A DNA stretch of 64,000 nucleotides, taken from JBGSBR01 sp041730495. GTDB taxonomy: Bacteria > Patescibacteriota > Microgenomatia > UBA1406 > GWC2-37-13. Under the pieces are notes generated by a model. That model made no database searches and was not told the DNA's origin. It was given only the letters and a program-made list of their open reading frames with translations. This document shows, in pieces, positions 25,351-32,748 of this stretch (the stretch's first letter is position 1; each line of letters opens with the position of its first letter). The stretch spans positions 1 through 64,000 of the forward strand of contig JBGSBR010000004.1 of NCBI GenBank assembly GCA_041730495.1. Reading direction: 5' to 3'. The position numbers and the translations under genes were made by a program.

Positions 25351-27339
25351 TTAAAGCAGTTTTTCAAGTTCTTCTTTTGCTTCTTTCTCGGTGATATTTC
25401 GTTCAGATGAGCTGAAGTAAAAACGGAGTGTCAAACTATCTTCATATTGCGAGATCATTTCAATATTTTCGAGTAGCTTACTTTTTTTCATTGCAGCTTC
25501 TGTAATCTCGGCATATGTGCGCTCACCTGGCTTAATGGTCGCATCAAGTTTGATGACGGCGAACTGCGCTGGCTGCTGGTATTTCGTTACAACTCGTGAG
25601 TGCTCAGCTAAGTAATGGAAGTCGAGCTCTACAGCACTCACCTGTCCTTTAAGACCTAATTTTTGCATAAGTGGAAGTGATAAAGAGCCCATCAAACCAA
25701 TTTGATTGCCCTTTGCATCAATGATGCCCGCTTGCAGTTGTGGTGAGAAAAGTTTAGAAACATGTTTCTTTTCGAATGTTATATCAGTCAGATTTAGCTC
25801 TTGTAGTAAAGCTTCGATTACACCTTTTAGTTCGAAGAAATCACTGTTCATGGCAATACTTAGTTTGTACTGTTCATCAGGTAACTCTGTTGTTTTAGGA
25901 TACACTTTAGAGATCTCGAAGAAGCTAAGTTTCTCTCTTCGACCTTGGTTATCTTGAATATTTTTGATCAACGATGGCAATAGTGATAATCGCATATACT
26001 CGATCTCAGTCGAGATCGTATTGGCAAGTTTGAGATGTTTTTCTTTCGACCAACCGAGACTATCGATCAGATCTGCTGAGATCATAGAGTAGTTCATTAC
26101 TTCATGGAGACCAAGATGTTTCAAGAACGTTTTCGCTTTGTTTTGCATGGTGAAAAGCACCTCAACATCATGTGGTTGCTTGATATAAACCATAGGGACG
26201 ATGCTGTTGGGAAGATTGAAATACCCATATACACGAGCGACTTCTTCGATGATATCTTGTTTGATCTCGATATCAGCTGCACGGTATGAAGGTACGGTGA
26301 TTTTGTATGAATCCGCTTTAGCAGCCACAGTAAATCCGAGATCTTCAAGGATCGTTTTGACATCTTCATGGCTGATCTCAATACCCATCAGTTTTTGTAC
26401 GTCTTGCAATGTGACATTGATAGTTTTGATTTCTGTTTTTTGTGGGTAGATATCGATTAGCTCTGAATCAGCAATACCACCAGTCAATGCATTGATGAGA
26501 TCTACACCATAGACGAAGGCTGTCTCTACGCGCTCTGGATCGAGATCTTTTTCGAAATATGTCGCGGCGACAGTACGCTGACCTGTGACCATTGAGGTAT
26601 GTCGGATATGTCTTTTGTCATAGTGTTGGGCGAAGAAAACAATCGTTTCGGTATCAGCACTGATGGCACTATTGGCACCACCCATGATGCCACAAAGATC
26701 GATAAGTCTACCATCACCATCTTCGATCACGATATCACCGCCTGGCAAGATTACTTCTTTATTATCAAGTGTGACAAGTTTTTCACCTTTTTTACTTTCT
26801 CTCAGTGTCATTTTCGCGTCTCGGATCTGATCATAATCAAACATGTGGATTGGCTGGCCAAGTGCGAGCATGATGTAATTTGAGATATCTACGACATTAT
26901 TGATGCTTTTGATATCACACATCTCAAGTCTTCTTTTGATTACTTCTGGTGCGGGTTTGATCTGAACATCAGAGAAAACCATAGCAGTAAAGCGTTTATT
27001 GAGTTTAGTATCGGTTTTTACATCAAGAGGTTTACGATCATGTGGCTCTGCTTTGAGATTATCGAAGGTATAGGTTTTGAATGGATTGAGTTTCAAACGT
27101 GCTTTGATGCCGAAGCGAGGTAAGATAGCTTGAGCTTCTTGGGCGATACCGAAGACACTTGCCATATCGATACGATTTGAGGTGATTTCGATATCAAGTG
27201 AGTAATCATCATCGGCTTCAAATTTTTCGATACGTTCTACTCCGGGTCCACAAAGTGACAGATACTTCTGTAGCTCATAAGGAGTAGCCTCTGTGTCGAG
27301 GTATTCCAACAGCCATTTATAAGTGATTTTGATATTCAT
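25351..27339 (-). CDS. pheT: Phenylalanyl-tRNA synthetase beta subunit, short form
   Basis: 662 residues against about 790-800 for typical bacterial PheT. After the N-terminal B1 segment (ITYKWLLEYLDTEATPYEL...LCGPGVE) the protein passes directly to LDIEITSNRIDMASVFGIAQE, so the EMAPII-type tRNA-binding OB domain (B2) is absent. The B3/B4 editing region, B5 (VPSYRAADIEIKQDIIEEVARVYGY pattern), pseudo-catalytic core and C-terminal ferredoxin-like anticodon-binding domain (GERTYAEITEAA...LRFYFSS) remain. Separated from pheS by 131 nt. Confidence 0.93.
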   Translation of the reverse strand: MNIKITYKWLLEYLDTEATPYELQKYLSLCGPGVERIEKFEADDDYSLDIEITSNRIDMASVFGIAQEAQAILPRFGIKARLKLNPFKTYTFDNLKAEPHDRKPLDVKTDTKLNKRFTAMVFSDVQIKPAPEVIKRRLEMCDIKSINNVVDISNYIMLALGQPIHMFDYDQIRDAKMTLRESKKGEKLVTLDNKEVILPGGDIVIEDGDGRLIDLCGIMGGANSAISADTETIVFFAQHYDKRHIRHTSMVTGQRTVAATYFEKDLDPERVETAFVYGVDLINALTGGIADSELIDIYPQKTEIKTINVTLQDVQKLMGIEISHEDVKTILEDLGFTVAAKADSYKITVPSYRAADIEIKQDIIEEVARVYGYFNLPNSIVPMVYIKQPHDVEVLFTMQNKAKTFLKHLGLHEVMNYSMISADLIDSLGWSKEKHLKLANTISTEIEYMRLSLLPSLIKNIQDNQGRREKLSFFEISKVYPKTTELPDEQYKLSIAMNSDFFELKGVIEALLQELNLTDITFEKKHVSKLFSPQLQAGIIDAKGNQIGLMGSLSLPLMQKLGLKGQVSAVELDFHYLAEHSRVVTKYQQPAQFAVIKLDATIKPGERTYAEITEAAMKKSKLLENIEMISQYEDSLTLRFYFSSSERNITEKEAKEELEKLL

Positions 27340-27470
27340 AGTTTGTTTTTTTACTCAAATAAAATTTTATACATTCCTCAAGTTGAGGGAGTAAACCTCA
27401 TTATTCCACACGTGGTGCCGAGCAACCAGTGAGAAATGTACAAAATTTCATTCCTCGTAAATTAATATTC
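27340..27470 (-). other. pheS-pheT intergenic region with hairpins
   Basis: 131 nt. Small palindromes CCTCAA-C-TTGAGG (about 27375-27390) and CCACACGTGG (near 27408) are seen. A 16-codon frame with ATG near 27450 (MKFCTFLTGCSAPRVE) exists, but without promoter, terminator or codon run. No T-tract terminator. Nothing firm can be called. Confidence 0.3.
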
Positions 27471-28517
27471 TTAAAATTGTTCCAAAAATCTGATATCACC
27501 ACTGTATAAGACACGGATATCATCGATTTTCAAACCTTGCTTCATCATAAATACACGCTCAACGCCGAAGCCAAACGCCCAGCCTGAGTACACATCTGGA
27601 TCGATGTTGGCGGCTTTCAGCACATTGGGGTGGACCATACCGGTGCCTCCAAGCTCTAGCCAGCCAGATTTACATAGTTTACATTTTTTATTGTCTACGA
27701 GACCAGTACCACCACAGACATCACAGGTGATGTCGACCTCAAACGAGGGCTCGGTAAACTGGAAATGAAATGGTCGGAGTCGTGTTTCACGCTCTTCGCC
27801 GAAAAATTGCTTAGCGAAGTAATCAATAGTTCCCTTAAGATGCGTAATATTGATACCTTTATCGACACAAAGTCCTTCAAACTGATGAAACATCGGTACA
27901 TGTGAGGCATCCCAGTTTGGTCGATATGTTTTACCGATATTGATCATCCTGATAGGTGGCTCGCCCAGACGCATCATCTCTCTGTTTTGACCAGATGAGG
28001 TATGCGGGGTGAGGACCATCTTCCCATACTCTTTGTGTGGGTCATGTTCGATGAAGAATGTCTCAAAATCATCACGAGCAGGGTGCTCAGGTGGCATGTT
28101 GAGTGTCTCAAAGGCAAAATGTTCCCACTCTACCTCAGGATATGACATGCGGATGAAGCCAATTTTCTCGAAAATACGGCTAATCTCGTTGATTGCATGA
28201 GTGACGATATGGAGACTTCCTGTTGGATGCTTGGTACCTGGGAGTGTGACATCTATCGTTTGTGAAGCTTCTGTTTGTGACATCAGCTCGGTTTTTTTCG
28301 CTGCAAGATCGGCTGTTATCTGCACTTTGAGTTGATTTATCTGGCTTCCGAGCTCTTTTCGAGCTTCTGGAGCTGCATCTTTCATGGTTTGCAGTAATGC
28401 ATTGATGTGACCGTTTCGTCCTAGATATGAGGTTTCAAGTTGTTGGAGAGATTCAAGAGTGGTAGTAGCTTTAAGCTCAGTAGTAAATTGGTGCTGTAGG
28501 TTTGTATGATTGGTCAT
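27471..28517 (-). CDS. pheS: Phenylalanyl-tRNA synthetase alpha subunit
   Basis: 348 residues from ATG 28517 (an in-frame GTG at 28541 is the alternative). N-terminal coiled-coil region, then class II core: VTHAINEISRIFEKIGF, FETLNMPPEHPARDDFETF, LTPHTSSGQNREM, GKTYRPNWDASHVPMFHQFEG, and GWAFGFGVERVFMMKQG (motif 3). A CDVC...CKLC knuckle precedes GWLELGGTGMVHP. Its start overlaps the stop of a 9-codon leader frame (ATGA). Confidence 0.96.
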   Translation of the reverse strand: MTNHTNLQHQFTTELKATTTLESLQQLETSYLGRNGHINALLQTMKDAAPEARKELGSQINQLKVQITADLAAKKTELMSQTEASQTIDVTLPGTKHPTGSLHIVTHAINEISRIFEKIGFIRMSYPEVEWEHFAFETLNMPPEHPARDDFETFFIEHDPHKEYGKMVLTPHTSSGQNREMMRLGEPPIRMINIGKTYRPNWDASHVPMFHQFEGLCVDKGINITHLKGTIDYFAKQFFGEERETRLRPFHFQFTEPSFEVDITCDVCGGTGLVDNKKCKLCKSGWLELGGTGMVHPNVLKAANIDPDVYSGWAFGFGVERVFMMKQGLKIDDIRVLYSGDIRFLEQF

Positions 28518-28543
28518 CGGATCGATTCGTAACTCGTGCACAT
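28514..28543 (-). CDS. Possible 9-codon leader frame before pheS
   Basis: MCTSYESIR then TGA; the TGA overlaps the pheS ATG (ATGA). Its ATG lies exactly 6 nt after the -10 box TACAAT, the leaderless geometry seen at other genes here. It carries no Phe codons, so it is not a classic attenuator; coupling to pheS by termination-reinitiation is the likelier role. Alternatively pheS starts at GTG 28541 and this frame is accidental. Confidence 0.4.
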   Translation of the reverse strand: MCTSYESIR

Positions 28544-28549
28544 TGCTTG

Positions 28550-28578
28550 ATTGTACCTCTCAAAAGAGATAAATACAA
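28550..28578 (-). promoter_or_regulatory. pheS promoter
   Basis: TTGTAT (28573-28578), 17 bp, TACAAT (28550-28555) on the minus strand, directly after the rplT stop. It lets pheST be expressed apart from the upstream ribosomal protein genes. Confidence 0.6.
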
Positions 28579-28581
28579 TGA

Positions 28582-28929
28582 TTATGCTTTGATGTGCTTG
28601 ATAAATGCATCGAAGGCTTGAGGAACATCAAGTGCCATTCGTGCCATTACCTTACGATCGAGACCAATATTCTTTTTCTTAAGAAGATTGATGAAGGTGC
28701 TATATGTTAAATCGTTTTGTCGTACAGCTGCGTTTAAGCGGACAATCCAAAGGGATCTCATGTCTCTTTTGCGATGTTTGCGACCAGCGAATGCGTATTC
28801 ACCAGCATGCAAAACAGCTTCTTTAGCTTTTTTGATTTGTTTTCCACGAGATTGCCAGTATCCTTTTGCGAGGTTTAAGATTTTCTTATGTTTACGATTT
28901 GTTGTTACTCCACCTTTAACGCGTGTCAT
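28582..28929 (-). CDS. rplT: 50S ribosomal protein L20
   Basis: 115 residues: MTRVKGGVTTNRKHKKILN, LAKGYWQSRGKQ, AFAGRKHRKRDMRSLWI, RLNAAVRQNDLTYSTFI, all family-diagnostic. Early 23S assembly protein, and in several bacteria a repressor of the infC-rpmI-rplT mRNA. Follows rpmI by 17 nt. Confidence 0.97.
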   Translation of the reverse strand: MTRVKGGVTTNRKHKKILNLAKGYWQSRGKQIKKAKEAVLHAGEYAFAGRKHRKRDMRSLWIVRLNAAVRQNDLTYSTFINLLKKKNIGLDRKVMARMALDVPQAFDAFIKHIKA

Positions 28930-28946
28930 ATTTGTTTATGAATGAT

Positions 28947-29150
28947 TTATGATCGACCTAATAATCTTCTTAATTTTTTTGCCATATCGCCTTCAACCTC
29001 TTTCATCTGTAAGAGACTACGAAGTTGTCGTTTACTTTTACTTGAACGTAAATGTCGGATTTTCTGTGATCTATGTAATAACTTTCCAGATCCAGTGACC
29101 TTGAAACGTTTTGATGCGCCTTTGTGTGTTCTAATTTTTTGCTGTGCCAT
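28947..29150 (-). CDS. rpmI: 50S ribosomal protein L35
   Basis: 67 residues from ATG 29150 (MAQQKIRTHKGASKRFK), the conserved L35 start; a longer frame from 29201 would add 17 unrelated residues. KVTGSGKLLHRSQKIRHL matches the family. A promoter at 29173-29201 and a 22-nt leader precede it. Confidence 0.96.
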   Translation of the reverse strand: MAQQKIRTHKGASKRFKVTGSGKLLHRSQKIRHLRSSKSKRQLRSLLQMKEVEGDMAKKLRRLLGRS

Positions 29151-29172
29151 GTTTATGTCTATTAAAAAAACA

Positions 29173-29201
29173 ATTATATCATTTGTCTCAAATATTGTCA
29201 T
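29173..29201 (-). promoter_or_regulatory. rpmI-rplT promoter
   Basis: ATGACA (29196-29201), 17 bp, TATAAT (29173-29178) on the minus strand between infC and rpmI. The -35 coincides with the end of a TGTCAT-type repeat fragment (29196-29230). Confidence 0.6.
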
Positions 29202-29230
29202 GCCGAACTTATCTGAGCCTCAAAATCTAG
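29196..29230. repeat. Degenerate TGTCAT-type palindromic repeat fragment
   Basis: TGTCATGCCGAACTT then ATCTGAGCCTC resembles the widespread bacterial intergenic palindromes beginning TGTCATGCTGAACTTG. Only part of one arm is kept. Compare the fuller relative at 57141-57213. Confidence 0.35.
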
Positions 29231-29231
29231 G

Positions 29232-29771
29232 TTACTTCTTTTTTGCGACGACTGCTCGCACGACTCTACCCTCAAAACGAGGTTCTTTAGAGATGTTGAC
29301 GTCGCCAAGTTGCTTGATATAGTTATGGATCAACTCCATTGCCATATCTTTTTTGACGATCTCTCGACCTTTCAATGCAAGGTTTAATCGTACTTGATTA
29401 CCATCATCGATAAATTCGCGTGTTCGATTGATCATACGTTCGAGATCAGCTGTTGCGATAAACAATGAGATTTTGATATCTTTCACTGTACTTTTTTTCG
29501 CACCTTTTTTCGCTTCTTTCAGCTTCTTTTCTTGTTCATACATGAACTTCTTGAAGTCAGTAAGTTTAGCTACAGGTGGGACAGCTTTGGGAGCGATAAG
29601 GACGAGGTCAAGACCTTGTTCTTGGGCTTTTGCCAATGCTTCTTCACGAGTAAGTACACCAAACTGTTCTCCATCAGAGCCAAGAACACGAAGTGAAGCT
29701 TCTTGTATACGGTTATTCACAAAGAAAAACTGTTTAGGTGATCTTTGTTGTGGTCGGTAGTTGTTCCTCAA
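29232..29771 (-). CDS. infC: Translation initiation factor IF-3
   Basis: 179 residues from TTG 29771. N-domain VNNRIQEASLRVLGSDGEQFG...ALAKAQEQGLDLVLIAPKAVPPVAKLTDFKKFMYEQEK split across the canonical VNxxI and PPVxxxxDxxKF motifs; C-domain IKISLFIATADLERMINRTREFI and RGREIV-like KGREIVKKDMA. There is no in-frame ATG: the choices are TTG 29771 or ATT 29780, ATT being the classic autoregulated infC start in E. coli. The TTG overlaps the TGA of a 10-codon upstream frame. Confidence 0.94.
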   Translation of the reverse strand: MRNNYRPQQRSPKQFFFVNNRIQEASLRVLGSDGEQFGVLTREEALAKAQEQGLDLVLIAPKAVPPVAKLTDFKKFMYEQEKKLKEAKKGAKKSTVKDIKISLFIATADLERMINRTREFIDDGNQVRLNLALKGREIVKKDMAMELIHNYIKQLGDVNISKEPRFEGRVVRAVVAKKK

Positions 29772-29838
29772 GTAAAAAATTCAAACTTATTGCAATTCAT
29801 CATTATAATGGCTCTATAGGCCTTTTTCAAGCTGACAA

Positions 29839-31581
29839 TTAGGCTCTTTTAGTGATATCTTGCACTATTTGAGTCTTAAATGTGTCAAAAGCAACAGTTT
29901 CACTATTTCCATCACGCTTACGGATACTGATATTGCTGTCTTCGATCTCTTTATCACCCATGATACCCATATAAAAGACTTTTTCTTTTTGAGCGTTGCG
30001 GATTTTCTTCTGCATCGATTCATTCTGACTATCGACATCGACACGGACACCAGCTTGGCGCAGCTCAGCGGCCATCTTTTCAGCTGCTTCTACATGACGC
30101 TCGGCGATTGGGATGAGCTTCATCTGTACTGGCGTGAGCCATAGTGGGAATGCCCCAGCATAATGTTCGATCACAAATGCCATGAATCGCTCATGTACAG
30201 ATAATGGAGCTCGGTGGATGACGAAAATTTCATTATTGTCCTGCCCCGCTTCGTCGGTATATCTGAGATCAAAGCGCTTTTTGGCTGCGAAATCAAGCTG
30301 GATTGTCGACATTGTCTCTTCACGGCCGATAGCTGATTTGAACTGTACATCGACTTTTGGTCCATAAAATGCTGCCTCATCATCAGCTTCACGATACTCA
30401 ACATTCATCTCTTGCAGTACTTCCCTCAACACCTGTTCAGAGTACTCCCAGTTTTCAGGTTCATCGAAGTATTTCTCAGTGTGTTTTGGATCCCATTTCG
30501 ACAATCTAAACCAGTAGTCCTTCAAGCCAAAGATCGCAAAATACTCTTGAGTGAGCTTGATGACGGCTTTGAATTCGTCTTTGATCTGATCTTTACGACA
30601 GTAGATATGAGCATCATTCATCGTCATGCCGCGTACACGCAGTAAGCCTGCAAGTGTACCTGAGAGCTCATTGCGATAACACGTACCGTATTCAGCTAGT
30701 CTCAGCGGTAATTCACGGTAACTTCTAGGTTTATAGTTATAAATCGTATGATGATGTGGACAGTTCATCGCCTTGAGATAATACGTGGCATCATCCATCT
30801 CCATCCCAGGGTACATTGATTCTTTATAGTACGGTAGATGTCCAGAGCGCTCAAATAGCTCTTGTTTGGCGATATGAGGTGTGACTACGCGGACATAGCC
30901 ATATGCAGCTTCTTTCTCTAGTGCGAGTTTCTCGATTTCGTTACGCACTATCGTGCCATTTGGGAGCCACATGACGAGGCCTTTGCCGACTGTTTCATCG
31001 ATGAAGAATAAATCTAATTCTTTCCCAAGTTTACGATGATCACGTTTTTTTGCCTCTTCGAGCTGATGCAAATGCTCTTCAAGCTCTTCTTTGGTGGCGA
31101 AAGCCGTGCCATAGATGCGCGTTAGCATCGTGTTTTTCTCATCTCCACGCCAGTATGCACCAGCGACGGATAATAATTTGAAGTGCTTGAGCTCTTCTTT
31201 TGGATTTTCGACATGGCCACCTTTACACAGATCCCAGTACTCACCAGATTTATAGAAGCTCAGTTTTTCACCATTTTTACTAAACTCTTCGATCAGCTCA
31301 TGTTTATATTCATTATCTGGGTATTCCTTTTTAGCATCTTCTGCACTAAGCTCATGTTTTTCGAAGCTTTTCCAGCTTTTCACAATTTCACGCATTTTCT
31401 GCTCCATGCGAGATAGATCAGCATCAGAGATTGGCTCTTTGAATTCGAAATCGAAATAAAAGCCAGTATCGATGGCAGGACCGATCGTACGCTTCGTTTC
31501 AGGCCAGATCTGCATGACAGCAGCAGCGAGTAAATGAGCTGCACTGTGTCTGAGGTTATCGAGATGTTGTTGTTTATCCAT
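29839..31581 (-). CDS. thrS: Threonyl-tRNA synthetase lacking the TGS domain
   Basis: 580 residues; E. coli ThrRS has 642. The TGS domain is missing. It starts in the editing domain (LRHSAAH, His 12 and 16; LCKGGHV near 118-122) followed by the class II core: LKAMNCPHHHTIY with zinc Cys, RELPLRLAEYGTCYRNE (motif 2), VQLDF-like TIQLDFAAKKRFDL, IHRAPLSVHERFMA (motif 3), and the anticodon-binding domain (AAELRQAGVRVDVD, RNAQKEKVFYMGIMG). Expression is probably set by the Thr-codon attenuator at 31690-31824. GGAGG lies 23 nt before ATG, too far for a normal Shine-Dalgarno site. Confidence 0.96.
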   Translation of the reverse strand: MDKQQHLDNLRHSAAHLLAAAVMQIWPETKRTIGPAIDTGFYFDFEFKEPISDADLSRMEQKMREIVKSWKSFEKHELSAEDAKKEYPDNEYKHELIEEFSKNGEKLSFYKSGEYWDLCKGGHVENPKEELKHFKLLSVAGAYWRGDEKNTMLTRIYGTAFATKEELEEHLHQLEEAKKRDHRKLGKELDLFFIDETVGKGLVMWLPNGTIVRNEIEKLALEKEAAYGYVRVVTPHIAKQELFERSGHLPYYKESMYPGMEMDDATYYLKAMNCPHHHTIYNYKPRSYRELPLRLAEYGTCYRNELSGTLAGLLRVRGMTMNDAHIYCRKDQIKDEFKAVIKLTQEYFAIFGLKDYWFRLSKWDPKHTEKYFDEPENWEYSEQVLREVLQEMNVEYREADDEAAFYGPKVDVQFKSAIGREETMSTIQLDFAAKKRFDLRYTDEAGQDNNEIFVIHRAPLSVHERFMAFVIEHYAGAFPLWLTPVQMKLIPIAERHVEAAEKMAAELRQAGVRVDVDSQNESMQKKIRNAQKEKVFYMGIMGDKEIEDSNISIRKRDGNSETVAFDTFKTQIVQDITKRA

Positions 31582-31689
31582 AAGTATTTAGTGAAATTAT
31601 ATATCCTCCTTCACCTGCGGTAAACTCAGGTTTCGGCGGGATTTCGTTTTGTTATTTGGTATTGCTAATAGTTTATATTAAAAACTCAT

Positions 31690-31713
31690 AAAAAAACCCG
31701 CCTGAGGGCGGGG
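31690..31713 (-). terminator. thrS attenuator terminator hairpin
   Basis: On the minus strand CCCGCC, loop CTCA, GGCGGG followed by seven T. It stands 108 nt upstream of thrS and downstream of the thrS promoter and leader peptide, so it ends transcription before thrS unless pre-empted. Its 5' arm CCCGCCCT can instead pair with AGGGCG-GG in the upstream hairpin. Confidence 0.85.
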
Positions 31714-31724
31714 TCTGTAATAAA

Positions 31725-31760
31725 CACTACAAAACCACGCCCTGTCAGGCGGTTGTAGTG
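31725..31760 (-). promoter_or_regulatory. Attenuator hairpin 1:2 containing the Thr codons
   Basis: Stem CACTACAA / TTGTAGTG (8 bp), extended by CCGC / GTGG past a 2-nt bulge. Its 5' arm covers the ACT ACA ACC codons and the stop region of the leader peptide; its 3' arm carries AGGGCGTGG, complementary to the 5' arm of the terminator. A ribosome stalled at the Thr codons would open it. Confidence 0.8.
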
Positions 31761-31789
31761 GTAATGATGTTAGCTTTGTATACGAACAT
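31745..31789 (-). CDS. Threonine leader peptide of thrS
   Basis: 14 codons: MFVYKANIITTTTA then TGA. Codons 8-13 are ATC ATT ACC ACT ACA ACC: two Ile followed by four consecutive Thr codons, like the Thr/Ile-rich thrL peptide of E. coli. The ATG is 6 nt after the -10 TATAGT, so the peptide would be read from a leaderless mRNA. It sits in the right position relative to both attenuator hairpins. Charging of tRNA-Thr is thus the predicted signal. Confidence 0.82.
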   Translation of the reverse strand: MFVYKANIITTTTA

Positions 31790-31795
31790 ACTGCA

Positions 31796-31824
31796 ACTAT
31801 ATAAGATTACTGAATGATTGTCAA
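31796..31824 (-). promoter_or_regulatory. thrS promoter
   Basis: TTGACA (31819-31824), 17-bp spacer, TATAGT (31796-31801) on the minus strand; predicted start at about 31789, the A of the leader peptide ATG. Divergent and close to the lipoprotein promoter. Confidence 0.82.
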
Positions 31825-31831
31825 CATAGGC

Positions 31832-31859
31832 TTGAAAGCTGTTAAATATAGGGTATAAT
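31832..31859 (+). promoter_or_regulatory. Lipoprotein gene promoter, leaderless type
   Basis: TTGAAA (31832-31837), 16 bp, TATAAT (31854-31859), then 6 nt to ATG 31866. Confidence 0.65.
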
Positions 31860-31865
31860 ATTACT

Positions 31866-32726
31866 ATGGGATATAAAGAACAAGTTGTAGGTCTCGCATT
31901 TGTATTAGGTCTAACTGGCTGTTCAGGGCTACCACCTGAACAAAAGTCTCCTTTAGAACCTTTTGAAAACAAAAATACTCCTGTTCTTACGACACCAACC
32001 TCAGAAGCAGTGATTGATCCTTTTTGTAGTCCAGTTGTTGAATCTGGTACTCAATCCATAGAAGATAGTATTGTTTTCACTACAGACGATATTCCTTACT
32101 ATAATCTCAATACTGCGAATGTTGCTACACTCGTCTCTACAATTCAAAGTGATATGAAAGATGGACTTATATATGGATATATACAACATCAAGCTAGTTC
32201 TACCAATGTAAGTAGTACTCCAATAAACTATTCTGAGTTTCAAACTGCACCACGTCAAGTAGAAGCTTTAGCCATAAATGTCGGGGTATTTTGTAATCAT
32301 AATGGTTTACCTGCAGATAAAACTACTAGAAATGGTCTTGTTAGTTTGAACTACAGCGATAAAGCCTTTACGATTATTGCTGAACCTCCTGCTAATGTAC
32401 AAGGGGTTGAAAACGATATTCTTGCCCAACTGAACCAAGGAATGGTGGAAATGATGGTAAATGCTCATTTACAAAGTGGTCGCTATACAGATCAAGAAAT
32501 TCAAGATATATCTTATGCATATGGGTTAAGTTATTTTTTGATTCGAAATGTAGGTATTGAAACCCATCAAGATTATGTGCGATATGTACAAAATAGTGTG
32601 AATGGGGACTCCACAGTTGAGGAAGGATTATCGATTCCTATAATATCTTCCAATGCTTTTACGCGCATGGTACAGGTAGTAAACGATGGTGATATCATGA
32701 CGTATACCCCTATGGATCAGTATTAA
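31866..32726 (+). CDS. Predicted lipoprotein of unknown function
   Basis: 286 residues. Lipobox LTGC at the end of a hydrophobic signal (VVGLAFVLGLTGC; Cys about 19), then a Pro/Ser/Thr-rich linker and a mixed alpha/beta domain from about residue 60. Conserved-looking segments include DDIPYYNLNTANVATLV and ARYTDQEIQDISYAYGLSY-like sequence. No family is recognised. It precedes the kinase-like gene by 22 nt, so they may work together at the envelope. Confidence 0.65.
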   Translation: MGYKEQVVGLAFVLGLTGCSGLPPEQKSPLEPFENKNTPVLTTPTSEAVIDPFCSPVVESGTQSIEDSIVFTTDDIPYYNLNTANVATLVSTIQSDMKDGLIYGYIQHQASSTNVSSTPINYSEFQTAPRQVEALAINVGVFCNHNGLPADKTTRNGLVSLNYSDKAFTIIAEPPANVQGVENDILAQLNQGMVEMMVNAHLQSGRYTDQEIQDISYAYGLSYFLIRNVGIETHQDYVRYVQNSVNGDSTVEEGLSIPIISSNAFTRMVQVVNDGDIMTYTPMDQY

Positions 32727-32748
32727 AAGCTAATTGCTTGTTTAACTT

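Noticed and set aside
27340..27470. Attenuator between pheS and pheT
   Set aside because: No terminator with T-tract and no Phe codon run; only small palindromes.
31604..31630. GGAGG (31605-31609) and the CCTG...CAGG hairpin upstream of thrS as its ribosome-binding site
   Set aside because: 23 nt separate GGAGG from the ATG, too far for normal initiation, and no nearer start codon exists. Could still be part of a control structure, but evidence is thin.
31690..31789. T-box riboswitch upstream of thrS
   Set aside because: No stem I with specifier loop and no AGGGTGGNACCGCG block. GTGG-T occurs but only as part of the 1:2 hairpin. The Thr-codon peptide explains the terminator better.
31745..31972. 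75-residue minus-strand frame covering the thrS leader
   Set aside because: It runs antisense through the lipoprotein gene and the promoter. Only its last 14 codons, starting at the ATG right after the -10 box, make biological sense as a leader peptide.
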